Origin: Astropecten irregularis
Taxonomy: Eukaryota > Echinodermata > Asteroidea > Paxillosida > Astropectinidae
Direction of reading: 5' to 3'
NCBI GenBank assembly: GCA_963971285.1
Contig: OZ020255.1
Coordinates: 16,822,931 to 16,886,930 of the forward strand
DNA: 64,000 nt
Position numbers and translations under genes: made by a program. This document shows, piece by piece, positions 41,301-55,075 of this stretch (within the stretch, counting starts at the first letter, position 1; every line of letters begins with the position of its first letter). The notes beneath the pieces were generated by a model that was not told the DNA's origin, did not search any database, and was given only the letters and a program-made list of their open reading frames with translations.

Positions 41301-43671
41301 GCAAAGTGTCATTTTATATCTTGGTAAGCCATGGCTTTAAGTATACTGTACAGTGTATTGAATACACAAATGAGGGGCCTCTTACTAAGAATACTAAACG
41401 ATAAAATAAATAATTCACACAATAATTTAATAACAATACAACAGAGGATGTGGTTAAAATTCTAAGAGACCTATTCAAATATTTTTCTTCCGCCCAATTT
41501 GTTTTTAGGAGGGAATACAGCCACAAATATCCCTCACATAGATGGATATTGTACTTGAATAATCTCAAAAGATACAGATTTTTAGGAATATTTTCACTAC
41601 GATATTAGTACCCATGTCATTAGCAAAGCAGTAGGGCATATGCTTCCCAACTTTCAACACTTAGCACAGGCTGAAAAATTGGGCATCATATGTACTTTGT
41701 CATCACCCATGCGCTCACCAAAGACCTTCCTACATAAATAAATTTACAGCCCGCTATATATGCCAGAAAAGAAATTGGCAATTAAGCGTTGAAATGACCA
41801 AGCCGTGATTGCTTTTCCAGTCCAAGACCTCAACGTTGCTGCCGTGCGCCATAAAAACCTGTATACATAGCTAGCTGGCCATGCTGAGGGCCGAGTCCTG
41901 ATGGCATGGCAACTCTTAAAAATAGTGGCGACTCTTGTATCATTTCATGGGGGACTGTCACTGGTTGGGAATGAGTGTGCATGACACACTGACTAGTAGA
42001 GTCTAGATGCACCTGCAAGTAATTGCAGGCTTGAGTTGCAGTGTGATCCAAGTCATTATGGGGGGGGGGGCCCTCCATGTCAGATGAGTCATTCTGTCAA
42101 ATTGCACATCAAGCTCAGAAATATCGCATCCCTATTATATCTTACTTTCCAGTTTCCATTCCATTTCCTCTCCCATCTTGCCATTGGTATGGTAGGATTG
42201 TGGCTGATTTTTTTTCTCCAAATGTAATAAAAAGTACAGTTTTCTCAATCTAAGATACCCTACCCTGCAAACCATACTTATGTCCTAAAGGCATCTTTGC
42301 TAAATGTACAATGTGACCATTCATGAATGCAAATCAAAGAAAACAAAGGCTGGCCCCCAAAAAGAGACAAGACATCTATTGAAGTGTTTGGTTTTCATTT
42401 AATATTATTGGAATCATTTTCTGTGATTTTCCTCATTTTTTAGGTAGAGAGACAGTAAGAGAGTGTGTCTGGTGTTTAAGATCAGACAAGGGTTGGCCTT
42501 GGGGTATGTATGCAGAGAAGGGGCTTGATGCAGTTGATGTTATGTAGGCAATGTATTTATTTACCATAGCCTAACAGCCAGCAGCCTTGTGTCTAGTCTG
42601 TATGTCCCATCCAGGACACACAATGGGTACATCTGCCATTGTCTAGTTAGGACTATTGACAAATCCCAATAACACTGTGTGCAAAGGTTATAGATTGGAA
42701 TTCCAATGTCTCATTTTGCCTATTATCACAACCCTCAAGGTCTTGTAATTGTACACGGCCAGGTTATATGTACACAATATGACGCTGTAATTAAAAAACA
42801 TGGATTATTGATGGAGAGTTGGAGTGGAGGAAACTGATTTGTATGCACAGGATGTAATTCACATCTTCTTTTACTTTTAAGCAGGAAAGCTCTAAAGCAG
42901 TATCATCTCAGAGGTGGATTTTTGTAGAAGTAAAGTGAAATTGATTGACAATTTGACATACAGCGTAGGCCTACATGTATATAGGATGGGCACTATTTGT
43001 TGGCTGAGATCAGTGAAACGTTACAAATATTACAAACAAAAGAAGCCCCTGATTTGATTACGCATTTGCCAATAAACCTAAAACAGCAGCTGATGCATGA
43101 TGGAGTTTTTTGGTAAAAGAATAAATAAATTTAATTTTTTTAAAATAAAACATGTGTCAGTGAACAGTTCTTCATATTGTATGTAAGTTGTAGCCTACAT
43201 ATGTACATACTTTATGTACGTACGTGTCTACGTGACATTGGTGTGTACATGTGTAGGCCTACATTTTGAAATGACAAGCCTTCAAGTTCAATAAAGAATC
43301 AAATATGTAGGCCTACATAGGCCTATATTATGGCAATTATAATGTTGCAATGTTGCACAATTATAATAATTCACGACCACTTGTTGGGGCCTTCATGTTT
43401 TGTTAATATTTCACCCAGGTTAGATTCTAATCAATCAATTATTATCAATCCCATTGTATAATGTGGTTTATGTACTCTGAAACAGATGTATTCAATGATA
43501 TCAGTTTGTATTATGTTAAATCTATCTGGGTCGCCATATTTCTGTTCAATAACAGAGGGCCAACAGATGCCATGGGAATTGGGGTTGGATGAAATACTGT
43601 ACTTTACCAAAAACTTAAAAGTTAAGAGCAATCCAAATAAATGTGTCGTACAACTTCAGTGGTCAATTTGA

Positions 43672-43808
43672 CCAAGTACTACGATCAATCTTTAATCATG
43701 AACCAATCTTAATTGCTAAGCAAAACATGATGTCACAATGCAAATCACTATGGAGAAACTGACAACTCATCTTAAGATCGATCTTTAAGTTTCATGAAAT
43801 CGGCCCCA
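43672..43808. mobile_element. MITE-like element ending GGGGCCGATTTCATG
   Basis: The right end, as complement, is GGGGCCGATTTCATGAAACT followed by TAAAGATCGATCTTAAGAT. The left end (GGTCAATTTGACCAAG then GATCAATCTTTAAT) is an imperfect inverted repeat. The terminus belongs with the GGGGCC(A/G)ATTTCA group. Confidence 0.45.
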
Positions 43809-43913
43809 AGAAACAGAACCTCAGCCCTCAGATGTACATTACAACTTGAACAATAACCATGTAGTAACTTCACCCATCCAGGCGTCAAGGTTTGACTTAA
43901 ATGTCCAGTCATT

Positions 43914-43973
43914 CAGCCTTCGATATAGATCCTGCTAGGATCGAAACGCGTCAGGCCCTCCTAACTCCTAGCA
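43914..43973. repeat. Foldback-family fragment (GATCCTGCTAGGATC)
   Basis: CAGCCTTCGATATAGATCCT, GCTAGGATCGAAACGCGTCA and GGCCCTCCTAACTCC match the arm at 20783-20838 and, inverted, 8780-8841. Confidence 0.7.
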
Positions 43974-46275
43974 AGTAAAAAAGACATTATCATTTACATG
44001 TACGGTACAATGGATTATCAAATAATCCATGGGAAAACTTACCATACTTATGAGCCATCGCTGTGCAGTGCATATAAAATCCTCACAATCCAATGCAACT
44101 ATCCAACTAAACAAGAGACAGCAAACGCATGTGCTATTCAGCTTAGGTACGTTCACGCTGCTCTGAAAGAGTATCCTCTCCGAATGGCTTAAATATCATA
44201 CACAATCCCTGATCTTGATCTTATCATCACGGCTCCAAAAGATTGCAACATCATTGACTATTCAGCCTGTTTTGGCACTCTCTCTCATGGCAGAGATAGA
44301 TACACCTGTTCTGATGTTCCACTTGAGATATAATGGTTCTGATTATGGTCCGGGGCTCTGGGCTGGGGCGGTGATGATGTGCTTTCCAGCGATCAATCAG
44401 TCCACTGTTTGATTCATATGAGACAGAACTGATTCTTCAAACTAATGGAGAGAGCATGAAGTATTGTACATCACGTGGACCTGGGCCAGTGATTGTGTGT
44501 TGTGCATGCATGGAGGGCAGGCTAGCCTTTGGAACGTGGGCCTTTGCTCTGTGGGTATAAATGGTAGCGTAGCTGGGCTTAATTACTCCACTCTGCTGCA
44601 GCTCTACAGCAGCGATGGCTTTACGAGATAGCCTTTTTGTCCACAAATAGGTGTGACGTGCCGATCTTCCAAGATAAATATTTCCAAGGAAATGATATGC
44701 GTCACTAATCAGCTCTGTAAATATTTCTGTTTTGATGATAGCTGTCCCACTGCAAAAATCTTGCACAGTCTGTTTTTTGAAATTGTAGATATCAGGGCAA
44801 TATAACTTAAGCCACTTGTAACTGTTAATCCGTTATTTAAACAAATCCATTAGTACGTATCATCAGCTTGACTCTTAGCTCAAATATAATCTCGTTCATT
44901 CAGCTACATAATTACACATGAAGGCCTAGAAGCAAAGGAACATTGATTGTGTTGTATAGTTTCATTGTTTACATTTTTCAAGATTAGAGTTTACCTGTCT
45001 GGTGTTCAAGTATTGCAATGGCTCACCATGCAACCATAGAGGAAGCATTCAAAATATAAGCTTGAGTTTTCACATCCATGCATCCTCTGTATCCAGTAGT
45101 TACCAAACCAATACTGCCCAGGAGCGACACCACAAGCAATCTCAAACAGTGTACACTTCATCAACACATGCACAAACCATGCTGCAAATGAATCCTAGCG
45201 ATTGTAGACATCCATAGAACAACACACTGGCATTGTCACCGACTGTAGCAAAATTTGACCACAAATCTCCACAAAGCTTCAGATATCACAGCCAAAAACA
45301 CACCCAAGTCTAGAAGCTGCTGTTGACTCAAGGGTCATTTCCAGTACAATGCTCCCTTTGAAGCAAGCTAGACCTCTACAGTGTGGTTCTAGTATACAAT
45401 CCAAGCTATAATGTGCACTTACACATCCAGTCACAGGTAGTCAATGCCACTGATATGGCCCACTGTTTATTATGAGTGTGTGGCTGTTGGTGGAATGACT
45501 CACTATGGTGTTGGACAGGTGCTATTGTTCTTTTCTTTATACTCTCATGAGTCTGTGGTGAGTGATCTCAAGCAATGATGTGGGCTTGATATAGGCACTG
45601 ATCAAAGGCAGGGGGGGTTGTGTGGCAAAGATTTCAATCAAGTTGGGTTTGATTATTAACCTGATAGGTGGTGAACTATTCACCTTGGGGTTGGGATGGA
45701 GGTGTACAAAATGTACGCTACTGCAAAACAAGTCATTTTATTTTAATAAATAGGGCCTATTCGAAAAATACATACATGTGTAGGCCTACACTGTTTTTTT
45801 TATCCTGGCTTCATCTTACCAAGTACTGCGTACACTGAACAGAAAAAAGGTGGTCAAAGTCACATGATGTTGTTGTAGTTGAAACAGTTTTTCATATAAC
45901 AATGGGGTTAATGTGCATGCTCAAAAATGTTTTATTTGAAAACTTCTTTCATTATTTTCTTAAACAAAAAAGCTGGTCAAACAGAGGATTTAGAAAGAGC
46001 TGGAAATAATGGATTGGGGATTTGGTGACCCTGATGGTTGATTGTAAGGCCCAAGGGAAAAATACACAGTATGATGTCTTACACGTGAAGGTAAAGTTTA
46101 CTTTTAAAGAGGCAACTTGTACAGTGTTTTTTGCTGGCCTAATACCAGTATTACAAATTTACATGTACAATTGTACATCAATGTACCTGTAGTTCACCTA
46201 AAAATGCCCCAGATTTATGGTAAGCCCAGACCAAACAAGATGGCGGATGGTCTTATAGAAAAATTAGAACAATAC

Positions 46276-46420
46276 AAGTAATAAACTGCTGCAAACTGCT
46301 CATCAGCCAAAATAACCTGAAATTTATAAAATGCTTAGAGTTGGGAGGGCCTGACGCATATCGATCCTTGCAGATCCTGCTAGGACTGAAACTTGTCAGG
46401 CCCTCCCAACATTTTAGAAA
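46276..46420. repeat. Foldback element with tail (copy)
   Basis: A tail (AATAAACTGCTGCAAACTGC, TCATCAGCCAAAATAACC) is followed by a hairpin whose arms are AATGCTTAGAGTTGGGAGGG and, inverted, GTCAGGCCCTCCCAACATTT, around a TGCAGATCCTGC centre. Confidence 0.65.
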
Positions 46421-47107
46421 AATTAGAAGATTGTAGAGCTCTACAAAATGTGTTTGTGTAGGCCTACATTTACATATTATGAGTGTGATGTACATGTAGG
46501 CCTATGAGGTTTTAATCCTGATAGGCCTAAGTACTGTCTCATTGTACATGATCACATTGTTGCAAGTTTTTTGAACTTTTTGTCAAAAGAATGTTTTCCT
46601 TTTTTAATTCTTCTGAAAATGTGCGCAGTCCTTCTTGCCTCGTCTCCTTTTGAAGATGCTGAACTGTAGGCCTATGCACCACAGAACCATGGAGGACTGA
46701 ACCAAATGGATGAATTGGACACCAAGACCAGACATGAGCCAAGTCTTTCAAAATACAGTTAACAAGGCCATACTGGTAATGTACCACAGAGAAAGGATCC
46801 TGACTCCTGAGCATCCCTTGAAAGGGATTAATGATGATGATAGGGATAGTACTGTGAAGGAATGTGGATGAAGTGAAGAAGTCAGAGAGGTAACTGCCTG
46901 TGATCTATGATAGGATTACAATGTACTGTCTGGATGCAGTGGAGGAGGACTAATAGTGGATAATGACAAAAGACTGTCTGGAGGACAGGTGGGGGGGCTA
47001 AGAGGTCAAGAGGGTCTGAGAAGCATGTCAAAAAAGTCAAACTTTCACGATTGGAAGCCCAGTTTCTTTACAAAAACACAGTGACAATGTGACATCCATA
47101 TTAAAAG

Positions 47108-47665
47108 AACGTAGGTTTGCGGTGACACCATATAATCTCGTCTGTAAGAGGTCAAACTCTCTGGAGGACGAACAGAGCACACTGTTCGGAACGTCGAGAT
47201 AATACCACCGGTTCTTCTCAGAACCACACACTCTCACAGTTCAGAGATTACATGGTGTCACTGCAAACCTACCTTATTTTTAGTACTTCCACCAAGCATA
47301 GCTTCATTGACAACCATATACTCAGCCATGATCCAGCTTGGATCTCATTATCTGCTGTCTGAACTCTGAACAAAATGGATACTGTCTCAATCGCAGTTTT
47401 AGAAACTTAGCTTCACTGGCCATGGAGTCCCAAAAGAAGACCAAAGATTGAAGAAAACAATACACCTTGCTGATCAGCAATTAAGCAACATGAAACAGAC
47501 ATGCAAACACTATACAGTGAGTGTAAATAACACTTGAAGCTATATGCATGGTGGAAGTACTAAAAAGAAGGCAGGTTTGTGGTGACACCATGTAAGAGTG
47601 TGTGATTCTGATGAGAAGTTATCTCAACATTCCGAACAGTGTGCTCTGTTCATCCTCAGGAGAGT
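47108..47665. repeat. Large inverted repeat, arms 47159-47293 and 47550-47665
   Basis: The left arm ends CTACCTTATTTTTAGTACTT-CCACC and the right arm starts GGTGGAAGTACTAAAAAGAA. Both carry a GGTGTCAC/GTGACACC block and CGAACAGAGCACACTGTTCG or its complement. The spacer is about 256 bases. An extra half-copy (GTAGGTTTGCGGTGACACCA) at 47111 makes a second hairpin with 47252-47271. Confidence 0.65.
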
Positions 47666-48587
47666 GACTACACTATACAGTGTATTGTAACAGTTCATTT
47701 CACCACTGCACCAAATCGAACCTCACAAACATTCCCTTGAATTACCCATACACCTGCTGAGAGAATTGGTACACAGGTGAACAGCAGCATTTTTCAAAGG
47801 GCATTTGAAATGGAGACTTACTTTAGCCAAAAATTCTAATTAAATCAGTATAAAATGGTCAACCCCTTGGTACAGTGCGAGTACACTGGCTACTTTAGGT
47901 TCTAGGGGTGCCAGTACATGTAAGTGGACACAAGATATTCCACTGACTGCAGATCGATCCAACAAAAATCAGGGTCAGTTACAAGTGGATAGAATAAAAC
48001 TGTTTAACAGGTTCAGCATTTAGACATAGGCCCTAGTACATGTATGTACACAGACAGAAGAAGAAGAAATTTCCATAATGTTCTGAACAGCACAAGTTGA
48101 CAACAATTGCTGATATCAAACTTTCACAATTTAAAGTACATAACGACAGTGTGCCTCTTTAAAGTCGACTGCTAGAGACAGTTGTCAAGTATTTTTGTCC
48201 CCACTGGCACCATTTTAATAAGCTTCACCTTGCACGCTGTTTTTACTAGTATTGCGAAGGGCAAATCATTTTTGTCTAGTGACCACAGAACACCTTGAAC
48301 TCATAATCCTTCATGGGATTTGCTGGATACATCACCTTGTCAACCAGATATCCTGGTTATTGTTGATGAGAGAAAAGCAAACTGTTGGTCTTAAATGTCA
48401 TAGATGTTAATCAGTGTCAGGGCCTTTTGACTGTAAAGTGGAAACCTTCAAACTGCATACACAAGAAGATTAAAAAATATAAGACAGTTATATAGAGGGG
48501 CTTAAATTGAATTTTGATTGGCAGGTCTTTACATGCTACCAAGTGTTTCCCACAGGTACAATAAATGGCCATATTGTCAAAAATCAA

Positions 48588-48603
48588 TCAATCAATCAAT
48601 CAA
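48588..48603. repeat. (AATC)n microsatellite
   Basis: AATCAATCAATCAATCAATC repeats over about 20 bases. Confidence 0.85.
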
Positions 48604-50137
48604 TGATACGACCCTGTAGGACTATTTCCAATAAATAACAACATTTTCTTGCAAAGTACTAGAGGGGCTGTATACATGTACAGTATATCTCCCCCCCCCA
48701 AACAAAAAAGAAAAACAAAAAGAAAAAGAAAACAAAAAAACAAAAAAACTTTTTTTTTAAGAATCGCCTTGAATATTTCTTTAAATAAATGTTGTTTTCA
48801 TTTTCAAAGAACTTCTCCTTATAAATTTGTTTCATCAAAGCCTAATGCTACAGGACACATGAAGTTAGGCAGATTGTACACTGAGGCTACTGTACACATG
48901 TATGACAATAAATGGCTGCCGTAACAAGTGAGTTTGTAACATTTTGTTCTTGTCAATGCTCGCATCTCTTTGATCACAAGAAATGAATATTTTTCATTTT
49001 TTCACTGAATGCTGCCCATAAGCAGACTACAATACATTCAGTCACATGGAAATTCAACCTGTGGGCAACCCAGTCCCAAGGAAGTCTAATGTACGACACT
49101 ATGTACCTGATAATGTCCCATATCCTCCCACTAATCATTCCTAGAGGTTAGCCCATGGCTAGACCATGTACCATGGAGGTCTACTTCCATGGTAAGACTA
49201 TGTTCTGATGTACTGGTGTATAAGTCATGTTGTCTACCCTCAAGGCAAGGCACTTAGTGGGTAACCCCACCCACACATCCTCTCCCTCTCCCTCCATCTC
49301 TCATACACTCAGAGATCCACACAGAGTTTACAGCGAGCCACCACAACGGAAGCTAAGCACACCCCGCAAACCATTCAGCATCCGTGCAGTAATGGACCAG
49401 CATCCTATCATGGCACAGAACCCGCCCATTCCTTGGTCACTTTTAACTGCCAAGGAAACTACAGAGATACAATTTATCTGATGAGCCGCAGGCTGGCACT
49501 GGCAGGCCAGGCCTTGACTTCATCATGAAAAAAAAATATGAAAGAAGAAGCTCATTACAAAGAAAGCCTATTTTACGTCTGACTGCATATTTGAGGTTTG
49601 ACATAAATCCTGGCGTCTTACTCGGCTGTGTATGTAGGCCTATCTCATTGCTTGAGTCCTAGTCTGGGTATTAACTAGGCAGATTCCAGGCTGGATGCTA
49701 TCCCGATGAAGGACATGTGACAACTGCTCTACCTCCGTCAACCAAGCTTTCCCTAATTTATGATGATGCGATCAAGTTCAGCCTATTGGTCCACGGATGA
49801 TACATAATAATTCGCTGTGTACACATGTAGAAATTATTTTGTTACTTAATCTTCCATTAGGGAAGTAAGGACTCAGGACTGTGGACTTCAATCAGCCAAA
49901 AGGAAAGGGAGAAGAAGAAGCAGAGTGACTGTTGTTTGTTTTTGAGATGAGAAGATGTTTTTGTTTCATGTTTGTTTGCTTTTATCATTCACCTACATAT
50001 ATATGTACTGGTCTGTACACCAGATCTAAAAAGCAAACAAACTAATAATTGACTTAACTAATTAATGATGATGACGATGCAGATGATTTGGTTAGTTTTA
50101 CCATTTAATTAATTTTATTAATTATCATTAATTATCT

Positions 50138-50292
50138 AATGCTTGGAGTTAGGAAGGCCTGATAAGTTTCGATCCTAAAAGCAGGATCTTTCCTGCTAGG
50201 ATTAAAATGCGCCAGGTCCCCCTAACTCCAAGCATTTGATGAATTTCACATCATTATTTTGGCTGCACAGTTTACAACAGTTTCTTACTTTT
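50138..50292. repeat. Foldback element with tail (best copy)
   Basis: The left arm AATGCTTGGAGTTAGGAAGG, CCTGATAAGTTTCGATCCTA and the right arm TAGGATTAAAATGCGCCAGG, TCCCCCTAACTCCAAGCATT are inverted across about 100 bp. The right-hand tail (GGCTGCACAGTTTACAACAG) is the complement of the tail at 46276-46318. Confidence 0.7.
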
Positions 50293-51152
50293 ATTAATTA
50301 ATAATCTAGTTAGTTAATTAAAGTTACCTTAATTGTATAAAAATATGCTGTACAAATGTACCTCACAAAGTACATTAAATGTCATTATAACAAGTACACA
50401 AACAAGCCAATATATTTCAATAATGTATTTTAAGGAGCTAAAAAAAAATCTAAATTCTTCAAATTTATCATTGACAAACTCACATGTACTGTACTTACAG
50501 TACATTTAATCAGAATCCCTTGTGTTCAAGTAAATGTACAACCTCGACCTCATACAAAATGAAATACAGTGTAGCTTTAAATAATTTAACAAAGAAAGAA
50601 AATTAATGAGACGTTGAGCCTTTAAGGAATATTCAATTGTGTACTTGATGGTCCTTGAGTCATGATAGTAAGGGAAGGGATGATACATGGAAACGACTGT
50701 TTGCCTCCTCCTCCTCATCTTCAATGCCTCGTGTGGTAATTGGAAAGTGTGCGATGATCCTGCAGCAATGTGACCTAGGTTGCATATTACCAGTCATTCA
50801 AATACATGGCCAAGCTTCTTCAGAACCCATTGGGACTAGTTCAACCAATATCTAAAAATGGAAAACACTGCCCAGGGGATATCAGTGAGGATTGGGATTT
50901 GGATACCCTAATGACTAATTTTGATGCTTCTAGCAGTGAACGTACGTGTGTAACTGTAAGTGTAAGTGTAACCTCTCTGAGTTCTGAGTCTCCGACTCAC
51001 ATTTCAAGTTTATTGTCCAGCAAATGGTACTGGTCAATGTCCAAATCTGACCCAAAATAAATGCAAAGCATTTTGGCTGGTTAACATTTTTCCTGCTCCC
51101 TGTGTACCAAATTGTTGATTAACAAGTCAGATGTCAAGAAATCACACCACTA

Positions 51153-51344
51153 TAGTAGAACGCCACTAAATGAAACACGACGGGATGCACAAAGATTGTT
51201 CGTTATAGTGGTCGTTCATTATACTAGTGAACAATGTTCAGCAGGCCTATACATTGTACATCAAAATTGGGAGCCCAGGATGATGTTCAGTATAGCCAAA
51301 TGTAACTTCGGTATAGTGGTGTTCGTTATAGCGCCGTTCCACTG
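51153..51344. mobile_element. pogo/Tigger-like MITE, both ends present
   Basis: The right terminus, as complement, is CAGTGGAACGGCGCTATAAC and the left is TAGTAGAACGCCACTAAATG. TA flanks both ends (51151-51152 and 51345-51346). It is 192 bp long with no transposase, and shares its interior with 18785-18935. Confidence 0.7.
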
Positions 51345-52719
51345 TATTACTTAGAGGATAAAGCCTTTGTTAATGATATGAAATCATCAAATCATTTTCA
51401 AGTGGAAATTTAACTGAATTCTTAATTCTGTTAACAAACTCTGACCATCTCATGTGGAGTAAATGATAGAGTTTATATCCCAGGAGGTGCACACCACGGT
51501 TTGTAGGGTAATAGTCCTAATGGTTGATGGTGGGTATTTCCCAAAATAAATTCCCAAAACTGAAAAAATTCCCCTCATACTTCCAACTTTCCAGCTGACA
51601 TTCAAGACATGAACTGTCAGCTTTCTGTATCATCCAACCTGAAATCCATTTAGTCTGGAAAAAAACCTCCTCATTCAGTTTCATGCATTGCATGGCCTTC
51701 CCTTGACGAATACCTTCAATACGACACATTCCACATGACCATATATATCAGTGGTTACCCACTTAAAATATCAATGGACAATTTACGGGTAATTCGCAGA
51801 ACTGTGCTACTCAGCTGGAAGCGGGCTTCGCAAAGTTGCCTTTTTGAACCAACAAATTTCTAGAGTAAATGCGAGCACAAGCTGTTTCCTGAGTGTACAT
51901 AAATTAGGACAAGGCCTATAAATCACCAAGAATTTCTTGGACAACAAAAGGGCACACTTGTCAAACATTTTCTCAAACTCAGTTACAGTTTGTTTGATGA
52001 TAATCAATACAGTTACCAATGTTTGATCCTGGATTAATTATTGACTTGATACAAAATCACTTACACCTAAAGTCCTATGTATAAATTACTTACATGTATT
52101 ATTTTGTTCCCTTGCAGAATAAACATTAATTTTCAAAAATCCTACTTTTTTGGGCTTAACCAGTAGAACAGTTTGTGTTTCAATTCATTTTTGTGAATTT
52201 AACAGAATCTTTTTGAATAAGAAACTGGAAATCCAAATGTTTAAAATATGAGGATTTTTAATGCTGTTCAATGTTTATGGAAAAATATATAGGCCTTCAA
52301 AATTATGTATGCATGCACTTTATGTTATTAATATTTCATGTTATGTACACTTTTCTGCTGTACATGTATCAGTATGGTCCATTTTTTAATTGATCATTTG
52401 CACTTGTATGCATTGATCATGTATCATTTTTGTTGATTGAACTGCAAACAAAAACCTTTTTACATTGAAATGTGTAAATGTGGCTGTTTTTCTCTGAAAT
52501 GAAGGATCATCAATGTCACGCTTTGTACATATGCACATCTTCTTCAACTGATTATTTACACCAGTCTGGCAACATTCCACATACAAGTATATTATATCAT
52601 ACATTTGTCTGGTATCAGACTCCTGAACTCCAACCAAAGTTCCCCCATCTGATTGAACTTCATCTTATCTCTCTGACATTAATGCACTCCCCGAACATAA
52701 ATCACACTCCTCATAACAA

Positions 52720-53030
52720 CTGCGGCAGCATATTTTTCTGTCTAGAGTGCCGGTATAAACACGGCGCAGCATACTAGTGCACTACCAATAAAGGGCAGAA
52801 ACCGGGAGCCCCTATCCTTCGACTACGCCATTCTGACAAACTCCGATACGGCACACAGGCAGGCAGCCACACAGCAGGTCGGATACTCCCTGACTTTATA
52901 ATACCAAACCAACTCGGAGCGGTTTGATAGGGGTAATTTAATTTCCCCCCTACTGTGCTGGGAATAGCTGGCTGACTGGCAGCCAGAAAGCGTCACGTCT
53001 TAGCTATGTATCTAGGAGAAGGAAAGGGGA
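52720..53030 (-). promoter_or_regulatory. GC-richer patch with a TATA-like box; possible alternative promoter
   Basis: Base composition changes sharply from the AT-rich surroundings. On the minus strand TTATAAAGTCAGGGAG (TATAAAG at 52900-52894) precedes CTGCTGTGTGGCTGCCTG. The only short ATG frame (ATGGCGTAG) stops at once. No family exon is seen. This is a guess from composition and the TATA motif. Confidence 0.25.
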
Positions 53031-54944
53031 ACTGGGACAGCTTAGTGCAGGAATTCCTAAACAAATAAAAACAAGATTTGTCAACTCATTCACTAATTCT
53101 GAGACGTTTTCCAATTACATGTACAAGTAAAGACACTATCTTGTCAGAGAAGTAAATCACACGCACCTGTTTAATGTTCAAGAAACTGATCATCTCGAAT
53201 TACAGTGATCATAAAAATCATTTTTCTAAATTCAATTTTAATCAATGATGCATATTGTGTGTTAATTACCATTTTATGTCATCATTAATTTGAATAAGAC
53301 AAACACGATTTAAATACAATTGACCGCGTCAACACCTCAAACAGTCTGTGATTTATAAAACTAAAACTATTTGTCCACAAAAAATCCTTCACAAATTTAA
53401 ATATAACTTTTAATATTTTGCTGGTTGAGTTTTCTTGAGATGAGAGACCAGCACAATTGTCACTGTTTTCACATGAATGGATTCCATGCTCAACTGACCT
53501 TACATAAATGTTGTGATGGCTTCTATAGAAAACAAACAACATTCAGATTTATGAGGCAGAAGACTAAGAAGAGCTTGGGTCCAGAAATAAGCTGCTTGCT
53601 TGCATGCATACATGTACAGGCCTAATACGGCTAATTGCATATGTAGGGGAATGGTAACAGCCCCCACATCTGAACTTGGTCTTTGAGAGACAGAGCAATC
53701 AGTTTGTATGGGCCGTTGTTTACATGACATCAGTCAGGACAGATAAACACAGGTCCCTGGGCCCTACTCCTTCACCTGTCACTTTCTACCAGATGGGATC
53801 TGCATAAATAATCACCTTAATAATGACAAACAATCCTAAATATGGCCTGTCAAAAGTGATTGAGCCTCGGTAAGAAAGGTTATGATGAGTTGATAAGTTG
53901 AACAATTTCATCAAATTGAGGAACATGCACGAAAAAATTATTCACAGGTTCATGGGCTTCAAAAATTATCTTTTTCCATCATCTGACTCGATTAATCAGT
54001 CGGCTGTGAAAGTTATTCTATAAGAACAATCTCCCTCAAAACAATACCCTCTTCTCATTTGAAATAAATGGATTGATTAGAAGATTGTCATTGTGGCACA
54101 CACTCTCACCGCATCATAGTCACATCCATACACCATATTTTGGCAGAAATTAAAATAATTTATCAACTTGAACCATAGAGCTAGGAACAGAGCAACATCA
54201 TAAATCTGAGATGAATCAGCATACTACCAATCATCATGTATTAGGCCTACAGTATGTGTGCTCAGAATGCTGCAAAATTGTAACACTAGAAGCCAGTTTT
54301 TCTGCAAGCGAGAATGCTAATGTGGACTTCCTCAAGTTTAATTTCCTCTGATGAAAAATATCTTGTTTCCCCTGGGCTCTGTTACACATAAATTTACTCT
54401 AGTGTGTGTATACAATGCATCTTCAAGCCTGGAGCAATCGTGAGATCAGGACCGTGCCATGCCCAGGAAACAATGAGCAAGCATCATTATCTTACTGTTG
54501 TGGCTTCTCACAAGGTCTAATTTACACCCAAGTAATAATATTATTCATCAGGGACAGTGTTGGGTGATAACGAAGAGTCTCTCTCATGGGGAGGCCAGTC
54601 AGCTGCCTAAAATAAATAGACTCATGGAACACCAGCCTTGCCACCGGGATTAATTAGAAGTGTTGGTTTTGTTGGGGGATACTCCTAGCTTTTGACCTCG
54701 TCTTTTCTTTCATTAAATGTTTGCTATAAACTGGTTAAGGTTAGTGTGAATGGTCAACAAATGCTCACGTGCAATGCAATTCACTCAAACAATCTTCAAA
54801 TCATCCAAAGTTCATCCTGTAGTCACGTCTGTGACGCAGGATGTGGAAGGACACATGATACAGGGACCATAACTTCACAAAACTGCTTTACAGAATGGCC
54901 AACTGTTTAACAATTTCAAAACATATGTACGTTACATTCAATAC

Positions 54945-55075
54945 AAGTAATATCCTGCTGCAAACTGCTAATCAGCCAATATAATATAATTTTTGAAAAT
55001 GCTTGGAGTTAAAGAGGGCCTGATGTGACGTTTCAATCATAGCAGCCAGGATCTTTATAGAAGGCTGAATCATTA
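54945..55075. repeat. Foldback family, tail plus one arm
   Basis: TCCTGCTGCAAACTGCTAAT and CAGCCAATATAATATAAT are followed by AATGCTTGGAGTTAAAGAGG and GCCTGATGTGACGTTTCAAT. The second arm is lost; the copy ends at AAGGCTGAATC. Confidence 0.6.
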
